Counted from the first letter of the stretch, positions 1-6,456 are shown. The stretch: DNA of 6,521 nucleotides from Clostridia bacterium (GCA_017453605.1 JAFTEP010000046.1:1-6521); one strand, 5' to 3'. Translations and numbers: made by a program. Notes: generated by a model from the sequence alone, not told the origin.

Positions 1-286
1 GAAAGGCTTTGAACGCACGGGCGAAGCTGTCGGGGTTGTCGTAGCCGTATTTCAGAGCGACATCGATGACCTTTGCGCCATCCGCCTGCAGTTCGGCGCC
101 AGCAAGCGAAAGACGGCGGTTGCGGATATACTCGCCGAGCGTATAACCGCACAGGATCCCGAACACACGCTGAAAATGGTAAGACGACGAATATGCGACC
201 GCCGCGACCTTTTCATAATCGATCTCCTCGGTCAGATTTGCCTCGATGTAGTCAAGCGCCCCCTGCATTCCCGCGACCCAATCCAT
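1..286 (-). CDS. AraC-family transcriptional regulator, partial (N-terminal HTH domain)
   Basis: Seen: reading the minus strand from ATG at 286 gives an open frame of 95 codons that runs off the left edge; it begins MDWVAGMQGALDYIEANL. It matches the AraC/XylS DNA-binding domain (HTH_18). The first helix-turn-helix covers about residues 20-50, including SSYHFQRVF. The second ends in the family signature GYDNPDSFARAFKAF at the window edge. The DNA-binding domain is N-terminal, as in regulators that carry a C-terminal effector-binding (GyrI-like) domain; that part lies outside the window, so the ligand is unknown. ATG 286 was chosen because AGGAG lies about 8 nt upstream; an in-frame ATG at 292 is possible, served by a second GGAG further upstream. 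It has its own promoter in the 191-nt gap after the transporter. It may control the neighbouring sugar genes, but this is inference from position only. Confidence 0.9.
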   Translation of the reverse strand, partial: MDWVAGMQGALDYIEANLTEEIDYEKVAAVAYSSSYHFQRVFGILCGYTLGEYIRNRRLSLAGAELQADGAKVIDVALKYGYDNPDSFARAFKAF

Positions 287-319
287 ACGCATTTCTCCTT
301 TCTCCTTGACTGTGCCGTC

Positions 320-348
320 ATTTTACCACAGGGAGGGCATTCTGTCCC
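320..348 (-). promoter_or_regulatory. Candidate sigma-A promoter for the AraC-family gene
   Basis: On the minus strand a TAAAAT -10 box (325-320) is preceded by a 17-bp spacer and GGGACA (348-343), which keeps the GACA part of the -35 consensus. Predicted initiation is near 313, giving a leader of about 27 nt that contains the purine-rich ribosome binding site at 305-294. The -35 is only a partial match, which would fit a promoter that needs an activator. Confidence 0.5.
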
Positions 349-483
349 GATTATTTGTGCTGACTGAAGTCGGTGTCGTCCGGGAAAACGCCTTTGTATT
401 TCACGCAAAATCAGACTTCACAGACAATACATCACCGATAGGAAAGGGCCATGATCCCGCCCGCCTTTTTTTATACAATGATT

Positions 484-1740
484 TCATTCTCCCCTGCGCA
501 ATACGCGGGATCTGCCGACCGAGAACTGCATGACAGCGAGGACGATGAGCATGAGAGCCGCGCAGACGAAAAACGCCGGGACGTAGGAGCCGAAAAGTTC
601 GTTGACCGCGTTCATCACGGGGCTTCCGAGAGCGAAGCCCGCGGTGTTAAACGAAACGAAGACGCCGAGCGTTTTTTCGAACGCCCTGTCGCCGAAGAAG
701 TCGCCGGCGAAGATCGGGAGCATGATCGTTTCGAGCGGGAGCGCGAGAGTGTGGACGACGGAGTAGACCGCGGCGGCGATCCTGCCGGAGGAGCTCGGGG
801 ATATGAGCGCGAGCGAGACCATCGTGACTACGGCGCAGCCGAAACAGAGAAAGAGCGTGAACCTCATGCCGAGCCTGTCGTAAATGAAGCCGGTCAGAAA
901 TTTGGAGAAAGTCAGCGCGAAAGAACCGATACTCAAAAGCGTCTTGATGAAGAGGTCGTCGAGCCCGGCGTCCCTCATGTGAGCGGCGGCGATCCCGCTC
1001 ACTCCCTGGAGCATGAAGCCGGAAAAAAAGATGCAGACCGCCGTTATCCAGAAGACGGCGCTCTTTCTGACAACCGAGAAATCCGGTCCCGCGCTCTGAG
1101 TTTTTGCGGATCTGTCGGCGTTCTCCCCCTCAATAGATGAAGCGGGCTTTTCTCTCATAAGCACGGCGGCGACGATCAGGACTCCCAGAAGGATCGCCGC
1201 GATGAGTCTGTACGCCCTGCGGTATCCGAATGGATCGGAGGGATCGTAGACGATCGGATAAACTATCTGTATCGCAAGAGCGCCGCCGAGACCGTTGGCG
1301 GCGAGGATCACGCCCATCACCGTGCCTCTGTTCTTTTCAAACCAGCGCTTGACGACGCAGCCCGCCATCGCTGTCGTGGTGAACGAAAAGCCCAGACCCA
1401 GAAGCGCGCCCGCCAGATAGAAGAGAAAAAGGCTGCCTGCGACGGAATTGAGGACGCAGGAAGCGATCAGGCTCATAAAGCCGAACATAATGAGCTTTTT
1501 TGTGCCGAATTTTGCGACGAGAGCGCCGAAAAAGACGTTGACGACGGCGGTGGTCACGTATCTGAAGCTGTCGTTGATCGAAAAAAGAGACCTCGAAAAG
1601 CCGTTCGCCTTGGTGACGGCGTCGAGATAGATGCTCTTGTTCGAGCTGCAGAAGCCGAGAGTCGTGAAGACTGTCAGACAGCAGGCGAACACTATCACCC
1701 ATTTGTAACCGGGCTTTTCGGTCAGACCGGAAGATTTCAT
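484..1740 (-). CDS. Major facilitator superfamily transporter, 12 helices (OFA/MCT-like)
   Basis: A 418-residue inner-membrane protein of normal MFS length. Hydrophobic segments lie roughly at residues 12-33, 59-78, 85-105, 106-127, 140-162, 178-196, then 228-248, 264-284, 291-312, 318-340, 355-378 and 386-407. A polar loop (about 197-226) separates the two six-helix halves. The loop 2-3 signature is GALVAKFGTKKL (72-83), and its copy in the second half is GFIYDRLGMR (284-293), a near-canonical G-x3-D-R-x-G-x-R motif. The sequence KRWFEKNRGTVMG after helix 4 recalls the oxalate/formate antiporter and monocarboxylate transporter branch. The substrate cannot be read from the sequence. It is divergent from the GH127 gene, so it may import that enzyme's sugar substrate, although OFA relatives usually carry organic anions. 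GGAG lies 9 nt before the ATG. The stop is TGA at 486-484. Confidence 0.92.
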   Translation of the reverse strand: MKSSGLTEKPGYKWVIVFACCLTVFTTLGFCSSNKSIYLDAVTKANGFSRSLFSINDSFRYVTTAVVNVFFGALVAKFGTKKLIMFGFMSLIASCVLNSVAGSLFLFYLAGALLGLGFSFTTTAMAGCVVKRWFEKNRGTVMGVILAANGLGGALAIQIVYPIVYDPSDPFGYRRAYRLIAAILLGVLIVAAVLMREKPASSIEGENADRSAKTQSAGPDFSVVRKSAVFWITAVCIFFSGFMLQGVSGIAAAHMRDAGLDDLFIKTLLSIGSFALTFSKFLTGFIYDRLGMRFTLFLCFGCAVVTMVSLALISPSSSGRIAAAVYSVVHTLALPLETIMLPIFAGDFFGDRAFEKTLGVFVSFNTAGFALGSPVMNAVNELFGSYVPAFFVCAALMLIVLAVMQFSVGRSRVLRRGE

Positions 1741-1772
1741 AAATAAATACTCCGCTTTTTCGATTTATCGAT

Positions 1773-1801
1773 ATTATACCACCATAAAAAAACGCGGTCA
1801 A
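1773..1801 (-). promoter_or_regulatory. Promoter of the MFS transporter gene
   Basis: On the minus strand, TTGACC (1801-1796), a 17-bp spacer and a perfect TATAAT (1778-1773) form a near-consensus sigma-A promoter. Predicted start is near 1766, about 26 nt before the ATG. A short inverted repeat (TCGAT-TT-ATCGA, 1760-1771) sits exactly over the predicted transcription start and could be an operator, though its arms are only 5 bp. Confidence 0.75.
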
Positions 1802-1819
1802 GATTTTTCGGCCTTAGAG

Positions 1820-1848
1820 TTGAAATGCAGGGGATTATATGCTATACT
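1820..1848 (+). promoter_or_regulatory. Promoter of the GH127/deacetylase genes
   Basis: TTGAAA (1820-1825), a 17-bp spacer and TATACT (1843-1848), with an extended -10 TG at 1840-1841, make a strong sigma-A-type promoter. Predicted initiation is near 1855, leaving a leader of about 92 nt before the ATG at 1947. Its -35 box is only 18 bp from the -35 box of the divergent transporter promoter, so one bound regulator could affect both. Confidence 0.75.
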
Positions 1849-1900
1849 GTAGAAAACAAAAATCGGTATTTTCAGACGTCCGGACACGGCTCTGAGAAGG

Positions 1901-1940
1901 TCTTTTTTTTGAGAAAAAAGAGAAAAAGAGAAAAAGAGGA
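1901..1940 (+). repeat. Low-complexity T tract and GAGAAAAA-repeat in the GH127 leader
   Basis: A run of eight T (1903-1910) is followed by three tandem copies of GAGAAAAA(A) from 1911 and then AGAGGA, which serves as the ribosome binding site 6 nt before the ATG at 1947. The T and A tracts also form an 8-bp inverted repeat, TCTTTTTT (1901-1908) and AAAAAAGA (1914-1921), around a 5-nt loop. In RNA this hairpin is A-U rich and weak. Whether it affects translation is unknown. Confidence 0.6.
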
Positions 1941-1946
1941 AGCGTT

Positions 1947-3770
1947 ATGTATCAGAAATATCCGAAAGCGGGCAGCGTGAAAATAAACGACGGTTTCTGG
2001 ACGCCGTATCTTGAAAACGTGAGAAACGTCATGATGCCGTACGTCTTCAACAAACTTGAGGAAAACGATTTTCTCACGAATTTTTATTCCGTGATAGATC
2101 ACGACGGCGCAAAGCACATAGGGCGTCCGTTTTCCGACGGCTTGCTTTATGAATCGCTTCGGGGAGCCTGCGACTTTCTGGCGGACAGAAAAGACGTCGT
2201 GCTGGAGGCTTACGTCGACAAACTGATAGAGATCATCACCTCGGCGCAGGACGAGGACGGATTCATCTGCACGAAGACGATGCAGAACTACCCCGACAAA
2301 CGCTGGGGAGATAACGACGGCGACATAGTTGTCCAGCACGATCTGTACGATCACGGCTGTCTGATCGAAGCGGCGATAAGCCACTATAACGCGACGGGAA
2401 AGACCGCGCTTCTCGGCGCGGCGGTGAAAGCGGCGAATCTTATCGTGAAGACCATAGGAAGACCGCCGAAAAAGAACATAATCCCCGGTCATTCCCTGCC
2501 GGAAGAAGCGTTCGTGAAGCTGTACCGCCTTTTCCGCGACGACGCCGGTCTCAAGGGGCTCGCCGAGGAATACGGCGTAAGACCCGAGGAATATCTTGAT
2601 ATCGCCGAATTCTGGTACGACGCCAGAGGCGACCATGAAGGGCGCTTTCTGTGCAAGAGGTTTTTGCCGTATTACAACCAGGATCACGTCACTTTTTCAA
2701 AACAGACCGAGGCGGTCGGACATTCTGTCAGGGCTATGCTCTGCTATCTCGGCGCGACGGTGGTCGCGCAGGAAAAGAACAGAGAAGACTTTTTTGAGAC
2801 CCTGAACAGTCTCTGGGACAACGTCGTCAACAAGAAGCTCCACATAAGCGGAGGTATCGGCTCAAGACACGACATCGAAGGCTTTGACGAAGACTACAAG
2901 CTCCCGAACAAGGCGTATCTCGAGACCTGCGCGGCGATAGGTCTGGCGTTCTGGAACACCGAACTAAACATCGTTTCGCCGGATTCAAAGTATTTCGACT
3001 GCTTTGAAAGATCGCTCTACAACAACATCCTTTCGGCCGTCGGCGGCGACTTCAGACACTTTTTCTATCAGAATCCGCTCGAGAGCGACGGCAAACTGCA
3101 AAGGTGGGAGTGGCACGACTGCCCCTGCTGCCCGCCTATGCTCCTGAAGATCTTCTCCGCTCTCGGCAGCTTTATTTATTCCTACGGCGAAAACAGCCTC
3201 AACGTCAACATGTTTATCGGCAGCAGCTTTGAAAACGGGGAGTTTTCCGTCAGGCAGTCGGACGGGACTGTAAGCGTCGATTCAAAGGGCAAGAAAATGA
3301 CTCTCAGGATCCGCATCCCGGAATACGCGGAAAACTTCAGTGTGTCCGAAAATCACAAGATCGAAAACGGATACGCCGTACTCGAGGGCGTGTGGAGCGC
3401 CGAAAAGCCGATAGAAGTAAAATTCGACACGCCGGTCCGCAGAGTGTTCTGCAACCCGAAAGTTATGGAAAACCACGGAAAAGTCGCTGTGACTCACGGA
3501 CCGTTCATAATGTGCGCGGAGGGCTTTGACAACGGCGGCAGCGTCGACGCGGAAATTTCCGCCGATCCGAAGTTTGAAATAACGGGAGAGACCGTTCGCG
3601 CCAAGACCTCAGGGAAGGCCGATCTTGTATTGATACCTTATTACAAATGGTGCAACCGCGGTGAAAAAGACGCCGACAGAACGATGGCGGTCTGGCTCAG
3701 ACAGCTGGATATGAGAGATCCCCAAAAACTGTCGGAGGAGATAGGCGGTAAGCTGTACGGGATCTATTGA
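1947..3770 (+). CDS. Glycoside hydrolase family 127 (DUF1680) beta-L-arabinofuranosidase-type enzyme
   Basis: A 607-residue protein, slightly shorter than the characterised bifidobacterial HypBA1 (about 650). Known for the family: an (alpha/alpha)6 barrel followed by beta-sandwich domains; HypBA1 removes beta-L-arabinofuranose using a zinc-bound cysteine nucleophile. Seen here: the barrel covers about residues 1-415. The likely general acid/base is Glu311 in the HDIEGF segment. Glu326 and Cys328 in YLETCAAIG, with Cys394 and Cys395 in DCPCCPP, match the four zinc ligands, Cys394 being the expected nucleophile. NPLES (376-380) is another family landmark. The beta-rich part follows (about 416-607). 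All expected catalytic residues are present. There is no signal peptide, so it should act in the cytoplasm on imported sugar. AGAGGA lies 6 nt before the ATG. It is probably cotranscribed with the deacetylase 70 nt downstream. Exact substrate is not certain, since many DUF1680 members are uncharacterised. Confidence 0.93.
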   Translation: MYQKYPKAGSVKINDGFWTPYLENVRNVMMPYVFNKLEENDFLTNFYSVIDHDGAKHIGRPFSDGLLYESLRGACDFLADRKDVVLEAYVDKLIEIITSAQDEDGFICTKTMQNYPDKRWGDNDGDIVVQHDLYDHGCLIEAAISHYNATGKTALLGAAVKAANLIVKTIGRPPKKNIIPGHSLPEEAFVKLYRLFRDDAGLKGLAEEYGVRPEEYLDIAEFWYDARGDHEGRFLCKRFLPYYNQDHVTFSKQTEAVGHSVRAMLCYLGATVVAQEKNREDFFETLNSLWDNVVNKKLHISGGIGSRHDIEGFDEDYKLPNKAYLETCAAIGLAFWNTELNIVSPDSKYFDCFERSLYNNILSAVGGDFRHFFYQNPLESDGKLQRWEWHDCPCCPPMLLKIFSALGSFIYSYGENSLNVNMFIGSSFENGEFSVRQSDGTVSVDSKGKKMTLRIRIPEYAENFSVSENHKIENGYAVLEGVWSAEKPIEVKFDTPVRRVFCNPKVMENHGKVAVTHGPFIMCAEGFDNGGSVDAEISADPKFEITGETVRAKTSGKADLVLIPYYKWCNRGEKDADRTMAVWLRQLDMRDPQKLSEEIGGKLYGIY

Positions 3771-3840
3771 CAAAAAGCCTGCCGAAAGATCATAAGTCGT
3801 ATTAAAAACAAAAAAATCTTTGTCCGCGGAGGGATGAGAT

Positions 3841-5196
3841 ATGCAAAAGAAAACAAAGGTCGTTTTCAGCTTCGACACAGAAGATTTCGTGAACGATTTC
3901 GCGGCGGAGAGCATCCTGCGATGCGCGAGGATCCTCAGAGAAGAGGGCGCGAAGGGCTGTTTCCAGGTCGTCGGCCTTCTCGCGGAAGCCCTGAAGAAAT
4001 GGGGCAGGCAGGACGTGATCGACGAACTGAAAAACCATCACGAGATCGGCTTCCACTCCTACACCCACTCGGTGCACCCGAACCTCGTGGAGCTGACCGA
4101 CGTCTGCGATCCGCGCGCGGCGTCGGCGGCTTTTGACGAGCGCGAACGGGAGGGGATCCGGATCGTGAAGGAGATCTTCGGGAGGGAATCTCTCGCGTCG
4201 GCCGTGCCTCCGGGAGCCTCGTTCACTTATATCGCCCAGTACGGCTATCACAGGCTGGGGATCCCCGTCTACGCCGCGAGCCCGGTGAAGGACAAGGTCA
4301 GCTCCCGTCCGATCAGCTTCTGCAATATGACGCAGTTAAGATACAACTTCTGTCTCGACGACACACTTTTTTCGATGGATGAAGAGGGGATGAAAAAGGT
4401 CCTCGACGAAAAAGCCGCCGGACAGGAGGTCTTCGTCATCTACCACCATCCCAATATTGACTGCACCTCAGAGTTCTGGGACGCGATAAACTTCAACGGA
4501 AGGAACACCGACCCGGATAAGTACGTCCCGAGCCCGAAAAGACCGCCGGAGGAGACGGAGCTTTTCTTTGAAAGGTTCAGAAAGCTCGTGAGGATGATAC
4601 GGGAGGACGACAGGTTCGAGTTCGGCACCTTCGGCGACTACGCCGGGTATTTCGACGGCAAACGGACCGTGACCGAAGAGCTTCTCAAAAAGCTGATCCC
4701 TCAGCTCGACCAAGCGCTCTTCCCGGTCACGGAGCCCGAATCGCTTTGTCTGAGCGATATATTCTATTCCTTCGCCGACGTCTTCAAGGGACTCCCCCTC
4801 CGCGAGTGCGGCGAGGTGTCCGGCTTTATCTGCGAGCCTTACGCGATAACGGAAAGCGTGAAGCTGAAAGCCGAAGACGTCATAAATTCGGCGCGTCTCA
4901 TAAGAGAAAACGACTTCCTGCCCGAAATAGTCTGGGTCGGGGACAGGGCGCTCGGACCCGCCGACTGGCTCAGAGCCGCGGTGAAGACACTGAAGAGCGA
5001 GAAAGATTTCACTCTCGATCCCGGACCCTGGCAGATAGATCTCGGTCAGTTCCCCACTCTCAGAGATCTGAAGCTCGGGGAACTCTGGTACGACTGCGAG
5101 TGCTCGAATTTCCGCGACAGGTATCTTTCCGACAGGCTCAGACTGCAGAGCTGGACGATCAGGCTCCCCGCAGGCACGAAAAGGATGATCTTCTGA
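3841..5196 (+). CDS. Polysaccharide deacetylase family protein (NodB/CE4-like) with pseudomurein-binding-like C-terminal half
   Basis: A 451-residue protein with two parts. Residues 1-270 form a NodB-type deacetylase fold: motif 1 SFDTEDF (10-16), metal-binding motif 2 HSYTH (72-76), motif 3 VPPGASFTY (122-130), and VIYHHP (199-204) as the late histidine motif. The arginine that usually precedes motif 3 is not evident. Residues about 290-390 contain two related blocks; the second, roughly 340-384, has the pattern of an alternating helix (AEDVINSARLI), then LPEIVWVGDRALGPADWL. This resembles pseudomurein-binding repeats (PMBR), an assignment made by eye. No signal peptide is visible, so the acting site is probably cytoplasmic, unusual for cell-wall CE4 enzymes. 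GGAGGG lies 7 nt before the ATG. It follows GH127 after 70 nt with no clear promoter or terminator between, so an operon is likely. Substrate unknown; removal of an N- or O-acyl group from a sugar is the family expectation. Confidence 0.85.
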   Translation: MQKKTKVVFSFDTEDFVNDFAAESILRCARILREEGAKGCFQVVGLLAEALKKWGRQDVIDELKNHHEIGFHSYTHSVHPNLVELTDVCDPRAASAAFDEREREGIRIVKEIFGRESLASAVPPGASFTYIAQYGYHRLGIPVYAASPVKDKVSSRPISFCNMTQLRYNFCLDDTLFSMDEEGMKKVLDEKAAGQEVFVIYHHPNIDCTSEFWDAINFNGRNTDPDKYVPSPKRPPEETELFFERFRKLVRMIREDDRFEFGTFGDYAGYFDGKRTVTEELLKKLIPQLDQALFPVTEPESLCLSDIFYSFADVFKGLPLRECGEVSGFICEPYAITESVKLKAEDVINSARLIRENDFLPEIVWVGDRALGPADWLRAAVKTLKSEKDFTLDPGPWQIDLGQFPTLRDLKLGELWYDCECSNFRDRYLSDRLRLQSWTIRLPAGTKRMIF

Positions 5197-5214
5197 ACAA
5201 AAAGCGCTCTATTT

Positions 5215-5246
5215 TCTACCGGTCGCCGCCAAAAATCTACCGGTCG
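5215..5246 (+). promoter_or_regulatory. Tandem direct repeat, probable LytTR-domain binding site
   Basis: The 11-mer TCTACCGGTCG occurs at 5215-5225 and again, identical, at 5236-5246, so the copies are 21 bp apart, two helical turns. Known LytTR regulators (AgrA, ComE, AlgR and others) bind pairs of about 9-bp direct repeats with this period. The second copy ends 11 bp before the -35 box of the promoter that serves the LytTR gene itself. This strongly suggests autoregulation, probably activation, by the downstream protein; binding has not been shown. Confidence 0.75.
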
Positions 5247-5257
5247 GCGAAAAGGGC

Positions 5258-5287
5258 TTTACAAACTCATCGCGCCGGGCTTATAAT
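5258..5287 (+). promoter_or_regulatory. Promoter of the LytTR / LiaF-type operon
   Basis: TTTACA (5258-5263; 5 of 6 consensus positions), an 18-bp spacer and a perfect TATAAT (5282-5287). Predicted start is near 5294, leaving about 21 nt before the TTG codon. The direct repeats lie just upstream of the -35, the usual position for an activator site. Confidence 0.75.
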
Positions 5288-5302
5288 CATGACGCAGCAG
5301 AG

Positions 5303-5308
5303 AGGTGA
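5303..5308 (+). promoter_or_regulatory. Ribosome binding site that fixes the TTG start of the LytTR gene
   Basis: AGGTGA at 5303-5308 lies 6 nt before TTG at 5315. The nearby ATG at 5289 is in another frame and coincides with the predicted transcription start region, so it cannot start this protein. The TTG start gives MKLKIEIDPE, the normal beginning of this LytTR subgroup. Confidence 0.75.
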
Positions 5309-5314
5309 CAAGAG

Positions 5315-5773
5315 TTGAAGCTGAAGATCGAGATCGACCCCGAAAGGGACGAGGAGATCGTGATCCGTGCAAAAGAGATCACTCCCGAACTCAAAAGACT
5401 GCAGGACGCCGTAACGAAAGCGCTGTCCGGCTCGGACGAGCTGGTGGTCAGAAGCGGCGACGCGGAATGCTTCATCCCGGTCGGCGAGATCATTTTCGCG
5501 GAGACCTCCGGCGAAAAGCTGTGGGTGCACACCGCGAAGGACGTTTTCGCCTGCCCGCTGAGGCTGAGAGAACTCGAGGAGCTTCTGCCGAGAAGCTTCG
5601 TCAGAGCCTCGAAGAGCTCGATCGTGAACAGCTCTCACGTCCGTTCGCTGTCGCGCTCCCCGACCGGAGTCGGAGAGGCGAGCTTCCCGGGTACGGGAAA
5701 AAAGATTTTCATATCCCGCATGTACTTCAAAAACCTGCGGGACACCATTGAAGAAACGAGGTTGAAAAAATGA
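5315..5773 (+). CDS. LytTR-family DNA-binding transcriptional regulator, without receiver domain
   Basis: A 152-residue protein starting with TTG. The N-terminal part (1-45) is a short charged alpha/beta lead-in (MKLKIEIDPE...) typical of the small stand-alone LytTR proteins of Firmicutes; there is no response-regulator receiver domain. The LytTR domain spans about residues 45-150: VGEIIFAETSGEKLWVHT (56-73), then FVRASKSSIVNSSHV (95-109), which is the signature R-x-S-K-S-x-I-V-N stretch, and IFISRMYFKNLRD (131-143) at the end. Known: this all-beta domain binds paired direct repeats. A matching repeat pair lies in its own promoter. The gene overlaps the next by 4 nt (ATGA), implying coupled translation with a membrane partner. 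Without a receiver domain, activity is probably set by that partner or by protein level, as in streptococcal HdrRM and BrsRM systems; this comparison is inference. Confidence 0.93.
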   Translation: MKLKIEIDPERDEEIVIRAKEITPELKRLQDAVTKALSGSDELVVRSGDAECFIPVGEIIFAETSGEKLWVHTAKDVFACPLRLRELEELLPRSFVRASKSSIVNSSHVRSLSRSPTGVGEASFPGTGKKIFISRMYFKNLRDTIEETRLKK

Positions 5774-6456
5774 AGAAACTGAACGTCAGCCGCTCCGTTT
5801 TCTGGGGCGCGGTGCTCATCCTGGCGGCTCTCATCCTCATCCTCGAGGGCGCGGGAGTCTCGTTAGGAACGAACATCGGACCCATCCGCATCATCGCAGC
5901 GGTGCTGTTCGCGGCATGGTTTATCTACGACGCGATCAAAATGAGATTCGCGAGGATCTTCTTCCCTCTCGCCTTCCTGTTCATCGCGATAGAACCGGTC
6001 ATCGCAAACGCCGTCGGCGATCCCAACGGGAACGGCAATCTCATCAACAACTGGGTCGTGCTCCTCGCGGCGCTGCTTCTGACCGTGGGACTCAAGATGC
6101 TCCTGCCCAAGAGCGACGGCTATGAGAAGGCGCCCAACACGAGAAAGCTCGGAAACTCCACTCTCTACGTCAACGCGAACGATCCCTCGACCTGCCTCAT
6201 CAAGGACAATCTCGGCAACGTCAAGGTCTTCACCGTCAACCGCGACGAATACGCCGGCGGCGGCAAGATCGAGATCTGCGACAATCTCGGCGACGTGACG
6301 GTCTATCTGCCCCTGGTCTGGACGATCAACGCCGTCACGACCGACAATCTCGGATACGTCTACGTTCCGAAGCAGGATCAGAACGCCGACAGAAACAAGA
6401 TCATCACCCTTTCGATCCACAACAATCTCGGCAGAGTCCAGATAATCCAGGATTGA
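5770..6456 (+). CDS. LiaF-type membrane protein with four C-terminal DNLG repeats
   Basis: A 228-residue protein. Residues 1-112 hold four hydrophobic helices (about 10-28, 38-56, 62-82, 92-112), a layout matching the LiaI/LiaF-like transmembrane domain. The rest is a hydrophilic, beta-rich tail with four spaced copies of a motif: DNLGNVKV (146-153), DNLGDVTV (171-178), DNLGYVYV (192-199) and NNLGRVQI (218-225). This is the style of the LiaF C-terminal (DUF2154-like) domain, likely a small beta-solenoid. Known: LiaF restrains the LiaSR cell-envelope stress system in Bacillus. Here the partner is a LytTR protein, with the ATG inside the ATGA overlap, so a role as membrane-bound inhibitor or sensor for that regulator is inferred. 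A terminator follows 22 nt after the stop. The tail most likely faces the cytoplasm with an even helix number, but topology is not proven. Confidence 0.85.
   Translation: MKKLNVSRSVFWGAVLILAALILILEGAGVSLGTNIGPIRIIAAVLFAAWFIYDAIKMRFARIFFPLAFLFIAIEPVIANAVGDPNGNGNLINNWVVLLAALLLTVGLKMLLPKSDGYEKAPNTRKLGNSTLYVNANDPSTCLIKDNLGNVKVFTVNRDEYAGGGKIEICDNLGDVTVYLPLVWTINAVTTDNLGYVYVPKQDQNADRNKIITLSIHNNLGRVQIIQD

Noticed and set aside
441..472. GGGC...GCCC hairpin followed by seven T on the plus strand, in the gap before the AraC gene
   Set aside because: The stem is only 4 bp, with a 3-nt bulge if extended, and no plus-strand gene ends here. On the minus strand it lacks a T tract directly after the stem, so it is not a convincing terminator for the transporter.
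451..1140. Long plus-strand open frame, 229 codons, rich in Glu and Arg
   Set aside because: It lies entirely opposite the MFS transporter, has the charged low-complexity composition typical of an antisense shadow, and has no ribosome binding site.
1872..2687. Minus-strand open frame of 271 codons opposite the start of GH127
   Set aside because: Antisense to a gene with all catalytic residues in place; no family signature and composition of a shadow frame.
3785..3821. AAAGAT / ATCTTT inverted repeat between GH127 and the deacetylase gene
   Set aside because: Arms of 6 bp, A-T rich, with a 25-nt loop; no T tract, so not a terminator, and no clear promoter pair in the 70-nt gap.
4746..5318. 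Plus-strand open frame of 190 codons overlapping the deacetylase end
   Set aside because: Arg-rich out-of-frame shadow of the deacetylase, with no ribosome binding site and running across the regulated LytTR promoter.
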